Source of the DNA: Microbacterium halophytorum
Lineage (GTDB): Bacteria > Actinomycetota > Actinomycetes > Actinomycetales > Microbacteriaceae
Reading direction: 5' to 3'
Length of the DNA stretch: 64,000 bases
Assembly (NCBI RefSeq): GCF_002970975.1
Contig: NZ_PNFA01000005.1
Coordinates: 62,001 to 126,000 of the forward strand
Of the stretch, positions 1-8,190 are shown in pieces. The notes under the pieces were generated by a model. That model had not been told where the DNA came from. It saw only the letters and a list, made by a program, of their open reading frames with translations, and made no database searches. The position numbers and the translations under genes are program-made. How positions within the stretch are numbered: the stretch's first letter is position 1; every line of letters starts with the position of its first letter.

Positions 1-330
1 TCCGCGATCGTCGCCGGCTTCGGCCTTCCGGTCTTCGCGCAGGGCGGGCATCCGGCCGTGCTCGGCCGCAGGCACGTGCCGTGGGAGCACGACGTCACGA
101 TCGCCTGCGGCGGCGCCGCCGTGCAGCCGGGCGACGTCATCGTCGGCGACGACGACGGCGTCATCGTCGTGCCGCGCGGCCTCGCCGAGGAGGCCGTCAA
201 CGCCGCCCTCGCGAAGGAGGCGGAGGACGAGTGGATCGCCGAGCAGGTGAAACGGGGCGCCCCGGTCGACGGCCTGTTCCCGATGAACGCCTCCTGGCGC
301 GAGAAGTTCGAGCGGGAGGCGGAGCGATGA
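1..330 (+). CDS. RraA-family protein, C-terminal part (5' end outside window)
   Basis: Open from the first base in frame 1, so only the last 109 residues are visible. They match the C-terminal half of the RraA / HMG-CHA aldolase fold: a stretch ending in CGGAAVQPGDVIVGDDDGVIVVP, split here as CGGAAVQPGDV and GDDDGVIVVP, is the typical signature. Family members act as divalent-metal aldolases or decarboxylases on 4-hydroxy-2-oxo acids, or as RNase E regulators. The metal and catalytic residues lie before the window, so activity cannot be judged. Its stop overlaps the start of the GntR gene (ATGA), placing it as the upstream member of the homoprotocatechuate operon, where a decarboxylase or aldolase role would fit. 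The substrate is inference. Confidence 0.8.
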   Translation, partial: SAIVAGFGLPVFAQGGHPAVLGRRHVPWEHDVTIACGGAAVQPGDVIVGDDDGVIVVPRGLAEEAVNAALAKEAEDEWIAEQVKRGAPVDGLFPMNASWREKFEREAER

Positions 331-1013
331 CCGAGACGATCGCCGCGAGCAAGTCGGAGCGCGCCTACGCGTGGCTCGGCGAGCGCATCGCGAGCCGCGA
401 GTTCGGCCCCGGCTACCGTCTCGTGCTCGGCGACATCGCCCGCGAGCTCGACATGAGCGTCGTTCCGGTGCGCGAGGCCATCCGGCGCCTTGAGGCCGAG
501 GGCGTGGTCACCTACGAGCGCAACGTCGGTGCCCGCGTCGCCCTCGCCGACCCGAACGAGTACGTCTACGCGATGCAGACCCTCGGCGTGCTCGAGGGCG
601 CGGCCATGGCCCTCGCGGCCGCCCACATCGCGCCGGACGCCCTTGACGAGGCCGAGCGCCTGAACCGCCGGATGCACGGGCTGCTGGAGCGCTTCGACCC
701 GCACCAGTTCACGGTGCTGAACGAGCGCTTCCACACGACGCTGTTCGAGGCCTGCCCCAACCCGCACATCCTCGACCTCGTCGAGCGCGGCTGGCGGCGG
801 CTGAACAACCTCCGCGACTCGACCTTCGCCTTCGTCCCGACCCGCGCATCCGAGTCGGTCGAGGAGCACACCGAGATCCTGCGGCTGGTGCGCGAGTGCG
901 CGCCCCCGGCCGAGATAGAGAACGCCGCCCGCCAGCACCGCTGGCGCACCATGAACGCGTACCTCGAGAACCGACACCCCGCCACTTCCCCGACGACGAG
1001 GAGCACCCGATGA
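327..1013 (+). CDS. GntR-family (FadR/FCD-type) transcriptional regulator
   Basis: 228 residues. The N-terminal winged helix covers about residues 10-75 (LGDIARELDMSVVPVREAIR is the helix-turn-helix) and the rest is an all-helical FCD-like ligand domain with conserved His and Asn positions (NERFHTTLFEACPN). Such regulators usually repress neighbouring catabolic genes and are released by a pathway acid. It lies inside the homoprotocatechuate operon, overlapping the genes on both sides by 4 bases, so it is probably co-transcribed with and autoregulates them. The ATG at 327 is chosen because it overlaps the preceding stop as ATGA; longer readings upstream are only the shadow of the RraA-like gene. 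Confidence 0.88.
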   Translation: MTETIAASKSERAYAWLGERIASREFGPGYRLVLGDIARELDMSVVPVREAIRRLEAEGVVTYERNVGARVALADPNEYVYAMQTLGVLEGAAMALAAAHIAPDALDEAERLNRRMHGLLERFDPHQFTVLNERFHTTLFEACPNPHILDLVERGWRRLNNLRDSTFAFVPTRASESVEEHTEILRLVRECAPPAEIENAARQHRWRTMNAYLENRHPATSPTTRSTR

Positions 1014-2500
1014 CCGCCCGCCCCGCGAACCTGCCCGAGCGCATCCGCCACTACATCGGCGGTGCCTTCGTCGACTCGGTCGACGGCGACGCCTTCGATG
1101 TGCTCGACCCCGTCACCAACGAGACCTACATCACCGCCGCCGCCGGCAAGAAGGCCGACATCGACGCCGCCGTCGCCGCCGCGCGCAAGGCGTTCACGGA
1201 GGGCCCGTGGCCGAAGATGCTCCCGCGCGATCGCTCCCGCGTGCTGCACCGGATCGCCGACATCGTCGAATCGCGCGACCAGCAGCTCGCCGAGATGGAA
1301 TCCTTCGACTCGGGCCTGCCGATCACGCAGGCGAAGGGCCAGGCCCGCCGCGCCGCCGAGAACTTCCGCTTCTTCGCCGACCTGATCGTGGCGCAGTCCG
1401 ACGACACCTTCAAGGTGCCGGGCCGCCAGGTCAACTACGTCAACCGCAAGCCGATCGGCGTCGCCGGCCTCATCACGCCGTGGAACACGCCCTTCATGCT
1501 CGAGAGCTGGAAGCTCGGCCCCGCGATCGCGACCGGCAACACCGTCGTGCTCAAGCCCGCCGAGTTCACGCCGCTCTCCGCGCAGCTCTGGGCCGGCATC
1601 TTCGAGGAGGCGGGCCTGCCGGAGGGCGTGTTCAATCTCGTCAACGGCCTCGGCGAGGAGGCGGGCGATGCGCTCGTGAAGCACCCGGATGTGCCGCTGA
1701 TCTCGTTCACGGGCGAGTCGACGACCGGCCAGCTGATCTTCGCGAACGCGGCCCCGCACCTGAAGGGCCTGTCGATGGAGCTCGGCGGCAAGTCGCCTGC
1801 GATCGTGTTCGCCGACGCCGAGCTCGACGCCGCGATCGATGCCTGCATCTTCGGCGTCTTCTCGCTCAACGGCGAGCGCTGCACGGCCGGCAGCCGCATC
1901 CTCGTGCAGCGCGACGTGTACGACGAGTTCGTCGAGCGATACGCGGCGCAGGCGAAGCGCGTGAAGGTGGGCCTGCCGAGCGACCCGGCCACCGAGGTCG
2001 GCGCGCTCGTGCATCCGGAGCACTACGACAAGGTGATGGGCTACGTCGAGATCGGCAAGGGCGAGGGCCGCCTCGTCGCGGGCGGCGGCCGCCCCGACGG
2101 GTTCGAGACCGGCAACTTCGTGGCTCCGACGGTGTTCGCCGATGTGGCGCCGGAGGCCCGCATCTTCCAGGAGGAGATCTTCGGCCCCGTCGTCGCGATC
2201 ACGCCGTTCGACACCGAAGAGGAAGCGCTCGCGCTCGCCAACAACACCCGCTACGGGCTCGCCGCCTACGTGTGGACGAACGACCTCAAGCGCGCGCACA
2301 ACTTCTCGCAGGCGATCGAGGCCGGCATGGTCTGGCTGAACTCGAACAATGTGCGCGACCTGCGCACCCCGTTCGGCGGGGTCAAGGCCTCGGGCCTCGG
2401 GCACGAGGGGGGCTACCGCTCGATCGACTTCTACACCGACCAGCAGGCCGTGCACATCACGCTCGGCGAGGTCCACAACCCGAGCTTCGGCCGCGGCTGA
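1010..2500 (+). CDS. hpaE: 5-carboxymethyl-2-hydroxymuconate semialdehyde dehydrogenase
   Basis: 496 residues, normal for the aldehyde dehydrogenase superfamily. It oxidises the ring-fission semialdehyde of homoprotocatechuate with NAD in the cytoplasm. The sequence shows Asn159 in TPWNTP, Glu257 in MELGGKSP and the nucleophile Cys291 in NGERCTAGSR, all at the expected spacing, plus the nucleotide-binding SFTGESTTGQ. The subfamily call rests on the neighbours: an extradiol dioxygenase, hydratase and aldolase follow in pathway order. Start ATG 1010 overlaps the GntR stop (ATGA) and has GAGGAG at 998-1003, six bases upstream. Exact aldehyde specificity is inferred from context. Confidence 0.9.
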   Translation: MTARPANLPERIRHYIGGAFVDSVDGDAFDVLDPVTNETYITAAAGKKADIDAAVAAARKAFTEGPWPKMLPRDRSRVLHRIADIVESRDQQLAEMESFDSGLPITQAKGQARRAAENFRFFADLIVAQSDDTFKVPGRQVNYVNRKPIGVAGLITPWNTPFMLESWKLGPAIATGNTVVLKPAEFTPLSAQLWAGIFEEAGLPEGVFNLVNGLGEEAGDALVKHPDVPLISFTGESTTGQLIFANAAPHLKGLSMELGGKSPAIVFADAELDAAIDACIFGVFSLNGERCTAGSRILVQRDVYDEFVERYAAQAKRVKVGLPSDPATEVGALVHPEHYDKVMGYVEIGKGEGRLVAGGGRPDGFETGNFVAPTVFADVAPEARIFQEEIFGPVVAITPFDTEEEALALANNTRYGLAAYVWTNDLKRAHNFSQAIEAGMVWLNSNNVRDLRTPFGGVKASGLGHEGGYRSIDFYTDQQAVHITLGEVHNPSFGRG

Positions 2501-2530
2501 CCCGACTCCCCCACGACGCAAGGACGCGAC

Positions 2531-3688
2531 ATGACCACGGAACGCATCAAGACCTCATCCGGCTTCTTCGTCTCGCAGGAGGCGCCGATCTCGAGCGAAA
2601 ACCCCGTCGCCACGCCGACCTCGGCACCGCCCGACATCCTGCGCTGCGCCTACATGGAGCTCGTCGTCACCGATCTCGCCGCCAGCCGCGAGTTCTACGT
2701 CGATGTGCTCGGGCTCTACGTCACGGAGGAGGACGAGGAGGCGGTCTACCTGCGCTCGACGGAGGAGTTCATCCACCACAATCTCGTGCTGCGCCGCGGC
2801 CCCGTCGCCGCCGTCGCCGCGTTCTCATACCGGGTGCGGGGGCCTGAGGACCTCGACCGCGCCGTCGCCTTCTACTCGGAGCTCGGCTGCCGCGTCGAGC
2901 GCCGCCCCGGCGGCTTCACGAAGGGCATCGGCGACTCGGTGCGCGTGGAGGACCCGCTCGGGTTCCCGTACGAGTTCTTCTGCGACACGACCCACGTCGA
3001 ACGACTCTCGTGGCGCTACGACCTGCACACACCGGGCGAGCTCGTGCGGCTCGACCACTTCAACCAGGTGACCCCGGATGTCCCGCGCGCCGTGCGCCAC
3101 TACCAGGACCTGGGGTTCCGGGTGACGGAGGACATCCAGGATGACGCCGGCACCGTCTACGCCGCGTGGATGCGCCGCAAGCCGACGGTGCACGACACCG
3201 CGGCGACGGGCGGCGACGGGCCCCGGATGCACCACGTCGCCTTCGCGACGCACGAGAAGCACAACATCCTCGCGATCTGCGACAAGCTCGGCGCCCTGAG
3301 GCGCTCCGACGCGATCGAGCGCGGCCCCGGCCGCCACGGCGTCTCGAACGCGTTCTACCTGTACCTGCGCGACCCCGACGGCCACCGCGTCGAGATCTAC
3401 ACGCAGGACTACTACACGGGCGACCCCGACAACCCCGTCATCACATGGGACGTGCACGACAACCAGCGCCGCGACTGGTGGGGCAACCCCGTCGTGCCGA
3501 GCTGGTACACCGACGCGTCGCTCGTGCTCGACCTCGACGGCAACCCGCAGCCCGTCGTCGCCCGCACGGACTCGAGCGAGATGGCCGTCACGATCGGCGC
3601 CGACGGCTTCTCGTACACCCGCCCCGAGGATGAGGAGGCGATGCCCGAGTGGAAGCAGGGCGAGTACAAGCTGGGGCACCAGCTGTGA
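2531..3688 (+). CDS. hpaD: 3,4-dihydroxyphenylacetate 2,3-dioxygenase (homoprotocatechuate dioxygenase)
   Basis: 385 residues, a two-domain vicinal-oxygen-chelate extradiol dioxygenase. Metal ligands are His176 (LDHFNQ), His235 (MHHVAF) and Glu288 (HRVEIY). They sit exactly 21 positions after the ligands His155, His214 and Glu267 of the Brevibacterium fuscum enzyme, and His221 and Tyr278 match that enzyme's second-sphere His200 and Tyr257 at the same offset. This makes ring cleavage of homoprotocatechuate very likely; whether Fe or Mn is used (as in the related MndD) cannot be told from sequence. AAGGA at 2520-2524 precedes the ATG. It has about 20 extra N-terminal residues. Confidence 0.95.
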   Translation: MTTERIKTSSGFFVSQEAPISSENPVATPTSAPPDILRCAYMELVVTDLAASREFYVDVLGLYVTEEDEEAVYLRSTEEFIHHNLVLRRGPVAAVAAFSYRVRGPEDLDRAVAFYSELGCRVERRPGGFTKGIGDSVRVEDPLGFPYEFFCDTTHVERLSWRYDLHTPGELVRLDHFNQVTPDVPRAVRHYQDLGFRVTEDIQDDAGTVYAAWMRRKPTVHDTAATGGDGPRMHHVAFATHEKHNILAICDKLGALRRSDAIERGPGRHGVSNAFYLYLRDPDGHRVEIYTQDYYTGDPDNPVITWDVHDNQRRDWWGNPVVPSWYTDASLVLDLDGNPQPVVARTDSSEMAVTIGADGFSYTRPEDEEAMPEWKQGEYKLGHQL

Positions 3689-4476
3689 CCGCGCTCACCG
3701 CCGACCAGGTCACGGCGATCGCCGACGAGCTCGCCGCGGCCGAGCGCGACCGCACGATGGTGCCGCTGGTCGCGCCCCGGCATCCGGGAATGACGATCGA
3801 CGATTCGTACGCCGTGCAGAACGAGTGGCGCCGCCGCGCGATCGCGGCGGGGCGCCGGCCGTTCGGGCGCAAGATCGGGCTCACGAGCAGGGCGATGCAG
3901 CAGGCCACAGGCATCAGCGAGCCCGACTACGGCGCGATCTTCGCCGACCAGGTCTACGAGACCGGCGCCGTGATCGACCATGCCCAGTACACGGGCGTGC
4001 GCATCGAGGTCGAGCTCGCCTTCGTGCTCGGCGAGGCGATCGAGGGCCCGGAAGCCACCGTGTTCGACGTGCTGCGGGCGACCGAGTTCGTCGTGCCCGC
4101 GCTCGAGATCCTGTCGAGCCGCATCGAGCTGGAGGGGCGCACGATCGTCGACACGATCTGCGACAACGCGGCCCTCGGCGGCGTCGTGTACGGCGGGAAC
4201 CCGACGGCGCCTTCCGACCTCGACCTGCGCTGGGCATCCGCGCTGCTGTACCGCAACGAGCAGATCGAGGAGTCGGGCGTCGCCGCCGCTGTGCTGAACC
4301 ACCCCGCGAACGGCGTCGCCTGGCTCGCGAACAAGCTGGCGCAGCACGACGACCGGCTCGAGGCCGGCGAGTTCGTGCTCGCCGGCAGCTTCACGCGCCC
4401 GATGTGGGTGCATCCTGGTGACACCGTGCTCGCCGACTACGGAACGTTGGGAACCATCACATGCCGCTTCGCCTGA
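3685..4476 (+). CDS. hpaH: 2-oxohept-4-ene-1,7-dioate hydratase
   Basis: 263 residues, the length of the HpaH/HpcG and MhpD hydratase family. It adds water to 2-oxohept-4-ene-1,7-dioate in the homoprotocatechuate pathway. The core RIEVELAFVLGEAIEG holds the conserved acidic metal ligands, and FGRKIGLTS and the closing HPGDTVLADYGTLG are family features. The start is taken as GTG 3685 because it overlaps the dioxygenase stop (GTGA), and this gives a family-length N-terminus; an upstream in-frame codon at 3649 would add 12 residues that read through hpaD. It ends 16 bases inside the aldolase gene, indicating tight translational coupling. Confidence 0.9.
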   Translation: MTALTADQVTAIADELAAAERDRTMVPLVAPRHPGMTIDDSYAVQNEWRRRAIAAGRRPFGRKIGLTSRAMQQATGISEPDYGAIFADQVYETGAVIDHAQYTGVRIEVELAFVLGEAIEGPEATVFDVLRATEFVVPALEILSSRIELEGRTIVDTICDNAALGGVVYGGNPTAPSDLDLRWASALLYRNEQIEESGVAAAVLNHPANGVAWLANKLAQHDDRLEAGEFVLAGSFTRPMWVHPGDTVLADYGTLGTITCRFA

Positions 4477-5270
4477 GCCCCACGCTGCGCCAGATGCTCG
4501 CCGGCGCCGATCGCCCGGTCTTCGGAGGCTGGGTCTGCTCCGGCTCCCCCGTCATGGCCGAGATCATGGCCGGATCCGGCCTCGACTGGCTCATGATCGA
4601 CATGGAGCACGGGCCGAGCTCGCTCGAGTCCGTGCAGGTCCAGCTGCAGGTCGCCGCCGCCTACGACGTCGCGACGGTCGTGCGCGTGCCGGCGAACGAC
4701 GCCGTCTGGGTCAAGCAGGTGCTCGACCTCGGTGCGCGGACGATCATGGTGCCGATGGTATCGACCGCCGAGGAGGCCGAACAGGCCGTGCGCCACGCGT
4801 CGTACCCGCCGAGGGGGCACCGCGGCGTCGGCAACGCGCTCGCCCGCTCCGGCCGCTGGAACCGCGTCGACGGATACCTCGCGGACGCCGCCGAGCACGT
4901 CAGCGTGATCGTGCAGGTCGAGACGCCGGCGGGCGTGGAGAACGCCGCAGAGATCGCGGCGGTCGACGGCGTCGACGGCGTCTTCGTGGGCCCCAGCGAC
5001 CTGTCGGCCGCGATGGGCCTGATCGGCCAGCAGACGCATCCGGACGTCCGCGCGGCCGTCGCGCGCACCTTCGGCGCCGTGCGCGGCGCCGGAAAGCCCG
5101 TCGGCGTCAACGCCTTCGACCCGGCCGCGGCCCACGCCTACGCCTACGCCGAGCAGGGCGCGTCGTTCCTTCTCGTCGGGGCGGACGTATCGATCGCGGC
5201 CCGCGGCTCCGAGGCACTCGCGGCCGAGTTCGTCCCGGCCGCCGAGCGGGAGCGGCGGGGGTCGTACTGA
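4461..5270 (+). CDS. hpaI: 4-hydroxy-2-oxoheptane-1,7-dioate aldolase
   Basis: 269 residues of the HpcH/HpaI class II pyruvate aldolase family. It splits 4-hydroxy-2-oxoheptanedioate to pyruvate and succinate semialdehyde, the last step of homoprotocatechuate meta-cleavage. Catalytic His50 (MEHGP) and Arg75 (VRVPAND) and metal ligands Glu154 (QVETPAG) and Asp180 (GPSDLS) sit five positions after the E. coli HpaI residues 45, 70, 149 and 175. It is the last gene of the operon. No separate decarboxylase/isomerase (hpaG) follows, so that step must be encoded upstream of the window or elsewhere. Confidence 0.93.
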   Translation: MPLRLSPTLRQMLAGADRPVFGGWVCSGSPVMAEIMAGSGLDWLMIDMEHGPSSLESVQVQLQVAAAYDVATVVRVPANDAVWVKQVLDLGARTIMVPMVSTAEEAEQAVRHASYPPRGHRGVGNALARSGRWNRVDGYLADAAEHVSVIVQVETPAGVENAAEIAAVDGVDGVFVGPSDLSAAMGLIGQQTHPDVRAAVARTFGAVRGAGKPVGVNAFDPAAAHAYAYAEQGASFLLVGADVSIAARGSEALAAEFVPAAERERRGSY

Positions 5271-5571
5271 CCACGCGACCGACCCTTCCCCGGGGCCAGC
5301 GCGCCCCGCGAACACGCCGCGCGACGTCGCGCACCGGCCGGCGCAGGAGCTGCCGGATTCAGCGACGCACCACGGCGGCGGGCGCGACCGCGGCGGCCCG
5401 ACGCGACGCCTCCGCCGAAACGACGCGCACGCGCACACGTCCGGGAGCCGATCGCTCGGAATGATGCGATGGTGCGAGTCCCGCATCCGGCGAACCTGAT
5501 CGAACTTATAAACCAGGAAGTTGCCCTGACTTACTCTAGACTTTCGTTCTTCTGTTCGATAGAATGAGGGC
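5271..5571. other. Intergenic region between hpaI and the DUF222 gene
   Basis: About 300 bases with no supported gene. The first two thirds are GC-rich without a clear terminator. The last 90 bases turn AT-rich and hold the DUF222 promoter: -10 box TAGAAT at 5560-5565, six bases before the ATG, and an overlapping SOS-like palindrome at 5544-5559. Confidence 0.6.
5544..5565 (+). promoter_or_regulatory. Leaderless promoter with degenerate SOS-like box for the DUF222 gene
   Basis: TCGTTCTTCTGTTCGA at 5544-5559 matches 10 of 12 fixed positions of the actinobacterial LexA consensus TCGAAC-N4-GTTCGA (right half perfect). It overlaps the -10 hexamer TAGAAT (5560-5565), which lies exactly six bases before the ATG at 5572, predicting a leaderless mRNA. 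DUF222/13E12-repeat genes are known to be damage-inducible in some mycobacteria, which makes LexA control plausible but unproven with two mismatches. Confidence 0.4.
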
Positions 5572-7821
5572 ATGTCGAAGGTGACGATCGAAGACAAGCT
5601 CAAGGACCCCGGTCCGGTAGAGCTGGCCGAGACGCGTCGCCTGGTGGCGGAGGTCGTGCGACTGCGGGAGGCGCAGGCCCGGATGGATGGGGAGGTCGCG
5701 TCGTGTGTGGCGCGGCTGGCGGAGATCGCTCAGGCGCAGGGTGAGGCGATGGGGTCGTCGCATGGGCCGGAGTATGCGCGGCGGGCGATGGCGGCGGAGG
5801 TCGCCGCGGCGACGCGGGTGCATCCGGGGTCGGCACGGGCGGAGCTGGAGTCGGCCGAGCGGCTCGTGACGAGCTTCCCGGTCACGCATGCGGCGCTGTC
5901 GGAGGGGCGGATCACCGCCAAGCACGCGAAGGCCGTCACCGACGCCGGGCTCACGCTCGATGAGGGTGCGCGGGCGTCACTGGACGCCTCGGCGGTGCCG
6001 TTCGCGGAGGCCCGGACGCCGGGGCAGTTCGCGAAGGTCGTGAAGCTGCAGGCCGCGCGGGTTTCTGCCGTGACGCCGGCGGAGCGGCACGAGGCCGCCC
6101 GTGCCGGGCGGGGCGTGTTCCTGACCGACCTAGACGACGGGATGAGCGAGCTGGCGGTGCGGGTTCCGACGCTGCACGCCCACGGCATCCACGATCGCCT
6201 CACCCGCATGGCCCGCCGCGTCGATGACGAGCGTCGCGCGGCCCGCCGCGCCTGGATCACGGCTGGCCTCCCTCGCCCGTCCGAGGGGTGGGAGCACCTC
6301 CTCGACGAGGCGACCCCGGCGATGCTCGCCGAAGCCGCCCACGCGACGGTGGACGGAGACACCGCGGACCGCAGCTCTGGCGCGCACGTGGGTGCCGGCG
6401 CGATGGGCGCTGGCGTGTGGACCTCGACGAGCGGAACGACTCGCCACTCGGCTTCGGCTTCGGCTTCGGCTTCGGCTTCGGCTTCGGCTTCGGCTTCGGC
6501 TTCGGCTTCGGCTTCGGCTTCGGCTTCGGCTTCGGCTTCGGACCGGATCTTCGCCGGTTCCGGCGAGGATCTCGGCCTGCGCGCCAGCGACACTCGCACC
6601 TTCGACCAGCTCCGCGCCGACCTGGCCGCGGACCTCGCCCTCACCGGGAGCCCGTCTGCGGGGCACGAGTTCGGCGCTACCGCCCTGGCGGGACTGCTGT
6701 CGGGCGTGACCGCACACGTGCAGGTCGTCATCCCCGCCCGCACGATCATCAACCCCTCCGAAGGCATCGTCCTCGACGCGCGCGGCACGATCATCGCCAC
6801 CGACGACGCCCTCGCCGCCGCGGGGCACGCGACCGGGTGGGATCGCCTGTTCGCCGCCACCGAGACCGGCGAACTCCTCGCCGTCGACCGGTACCGGCCC
6901 TCCAACGCCCAACGGCGCATGATCGTCGCGCGAGACGGCACCTGCCGGCTGATGGGGTGCACTGTGCCCGCACGCGCCTGCGACATCGACCACGTCCACG
7001 ACTACGCCCTCGGTGGCACCACCGAGACCGGGAACCTCGAGGCACTGTGCGAGCGGCACCACCTCATGAAACACACCTCGGGGTGGAGAGTCCGCGCCCT
7101 CGGTGGCGGGCAGCTGGAACGGACCAGCCCCACCGGCCGCACCTACCCGACCGGGCCCGAGAGCCGCGTCTACTTCCGCGAACTCCTCACCGACGACAGC
7201 CCCGCACCCTTCGAACCACCGACCACGGCCGCGAGCTCGGGGACGAGTGCGTCTCCACTCGCCGCACACGCCGCAGGGACGAGTGCGTCCTCGGCCGCGG
7301 CGCGCACGGAGGGGACGAGCGCGCCCGAAACCACCGCACGCACCGCCGAGACCACCGCACCCGCGACCGCCGCACGCACCGCCGAGACGGCTGCGACCGC
7401 ACCGCACACGGAGGGGGCGACGGCACCCGCCTCCGCCGCACGCGCCACGGGAACGGACGCTTCCTCGCGCAGAAGCGTCGCCGCCGCGCGCTCCCGGTTC
7501 GCGCCAGCGATGACCCGGCGCCTCGACGCCGCCCGCGCCCGCCGCGCAGACCGCGCCGCACAGGCCGACGAGCGCGCCCGCGCCGCCGACGCCCGCGAGC
7601 GCCTCATCGCCCAGCACATCACCGAGCGCCAGATCGAAGCCGCAGGCAACGCGATCGGCGAATGGACCACCGCCGAGCTCGACGACGCGAGCCTCCCCGC
7701 CGCGCCCGCCGAAGCCTCCGCGATCGAACGCATCCTGGGCGCGTACCTCGACCCGGCGACCGCGCCGAACGGCGCACTCTCGCCAACGGTGCCCGTTGAC
7801 TTCTCGCTTGCGCCGGCGTAG
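5572..7821 (+). CDS. DUF222 domain protein with HNH endonuclease signature
   Basis: 749 residues. The DUF222 (13E12 repeat) domain spans about 20-440 and an HNH motif about 458-502: CRLMGCTVPARACDIDHVHD, then GGTTETGNLEALCERHH, with two Cys, the catalytic His pair and an Asn in the right order. The family is common and multicopy in Actinobacteria; its role is unknown, a mobile or DNA-damage function being guessed. Two low-complexity insertions are striking: a perfect Ala-Ser repeat at about residues 293-323, coded by a hexanucleotide microsatellite, and an Ala/Thr/Glu-rich region at about 545-625. No ribosome site; the -10 box predicts translation from the 5' end of the mRNA. A decayed copy of its C-terminus follows. 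Confidence 0.85.
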   Translation: MSKVTIEDKLKDPGPVELAETRRLVAEVVRLREAQARMDGEVASCVARLAEIAQAQGEAMGSSHGPEYARRAMAAEVAAATRVHPGSARAELESAERLVTSFPVTHAALSEGRITAKHAKAVTDAGLTLDEGARASLDASAVPFAEARTPGQFAKVVKLQAARVSAVTPAERHEAARAGRGVFLTDLDDGMSELAVRVPTLHAHGIHDRLTRMARRVDDERRAARRAWITAGLPRPSEGWEHLLDEATPAMLAEAAHATVDGDTADRSSGAHVGAGAMGAGVWTSTSGTTRHSASASASASASASASASASASASASASASASDRIFAGSGEDLGLRASDTRTFDQLRADLAADLALTGSPSAGHEFGATALAGLLSGVTAHVQVVIPARTIINPSEGIVLDARGTIIATDDALAAAGHATGWDRLFAATETGELLAVDRYRPSNAQRRMIVARDGTCRLMGCTVPARACDIDHVHDYALGGTTETGNLEALCERHHLMKHTSGWRVRALGGGQLERTSPTGRTYPTGPESRVYFRELLTDDSPAPFEPPTTAASSGTSASPLAAHAAGTSASSAAARTEGTSAPETTARTAETTAPATAARTAETAATAPHTEGATAPASAARATGTDASSRRSVAAARSRFAPAMTRRLDAARARRADRAAQADERARAADARERLIAQHITERQIEAAGNAIGEWTTAELDDASLPAAPAEASAIERILGAYLDPATAPNGALSPTVPVDFSLAPA
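6451..6540 (+). repeat. Hexanucleotide microsatellite (GCTTCG)15 inside the DUF222 gene
   Basis: Fifteen perfect copies of GCTTCG in a row, read in frame as Ala-Ser. The unit is a multiple of three, so gain or loss of copies changes linker length without a frameshift. Every Ala uses GCT, rare in this genome, so the tract looks like recent slippage expansion. It separates the N-terminal DUF222 helices from the central region that leads to the HNH motif. Confidence 0.97.
7225..7470 (+). repeat. Degenerate Ala/Thr-rich tandem repeat in the DUF222 gene
   Basis: Imperfect repeats of roughly 30-36 bases coding blocks such as ARTEGTSAPETTARTAETTA. Individual units differ by substitutions and indels of whole codons. 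It forms a probably disordered linker between the HNH domain and a C-terminal Arg/Ala-rich helix. Confidence 0.7.
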
Positions 7822-7845
7822 CGCGAGGCCAGCCGGCGCAAGCGA
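7804..7845 (+). terminator. Stem-loop at the end of the DUF222 gene
   Basis: TCGCTTGCGCCGGC (7804-7817) pairs perfectly with GCCGGCGCAAGCGA (7832-7845): a 14-bp stem with a 14-base loop that contains the stop codon. There is no T tract, as usual for high-GC actinobacterial terminators. Confidence 0.6.
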
Positions 7846-8168
7846 CCGAGGCAAGCGACTATGCCCACGGCCTCTCCGCCCCACGCGGTCAGCGGCACGC
7901 CGACGGACACAACCGGGAACGCGCATTCGAGGCCGCAGCCGACACCATCAGCGATCGGATCACCACCGAACTCGATGACGCCGCGTTCCCCGCTGCCCCC
8001 GTCGAAGCCTCCGCCACCGACAGCATCGCGCTCGCGCGATACCAGCGAGCGAATGGGGCTCGCGCGGGGAGCGTTCATCGCGCCTCACGGATCTCGGTTC
8101 CGCACCGACCTGATGCCACCGCACGATCAGCGCTCAGAACTCAGCCGCCCCAGCCATCACTGGGCCCG
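7821..8168 (+). pseudogene. Remnant of a second DUF222 gene C-terminus
   Basis: Read in the frame starting at 7821, this stretch is open to a TGA at about 8166-8168 without a start codon. Its middle aligns with the C-terminus of the upstream intact gene: DTISDRITTELDDAAFPAAP here against NAIGEWTTAELDDASLPAAP there, continuing VEASATDSIALARYQ against AEASAIERILGAYLD. Similarity fades on both sides. It is best explained as the decayed tail of a tandem duplicate. An overlapping ATG reading frame from 7861 is only a shadow. Confidence 0.65.
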
Positions 8169-8190
8169 TGATCTCACGCGTTCCAGGAGC

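Noticed and set aside
566..2521. A 651-codon minus-strand open frame opposite hpaE
   Set aside because: Composition typical of antisense frames (Arg, Ala, Val, His rich), and hpaE on the other strand has all catalytic residues.
6451..6540. Regular repeat considered as a CRISPR array or origin iterons
   Set aside because: The unit is 6 bases with no spacers and is read in frame inside a gene.
6130..7926. A 598-codon minus-strand frame rich in Arg-Ser repeats opposite the DUF222 gene
   Set aside because: The Arg-Ser run is just the complement of the Ala-Ser microsatellite; no start signals or domain.
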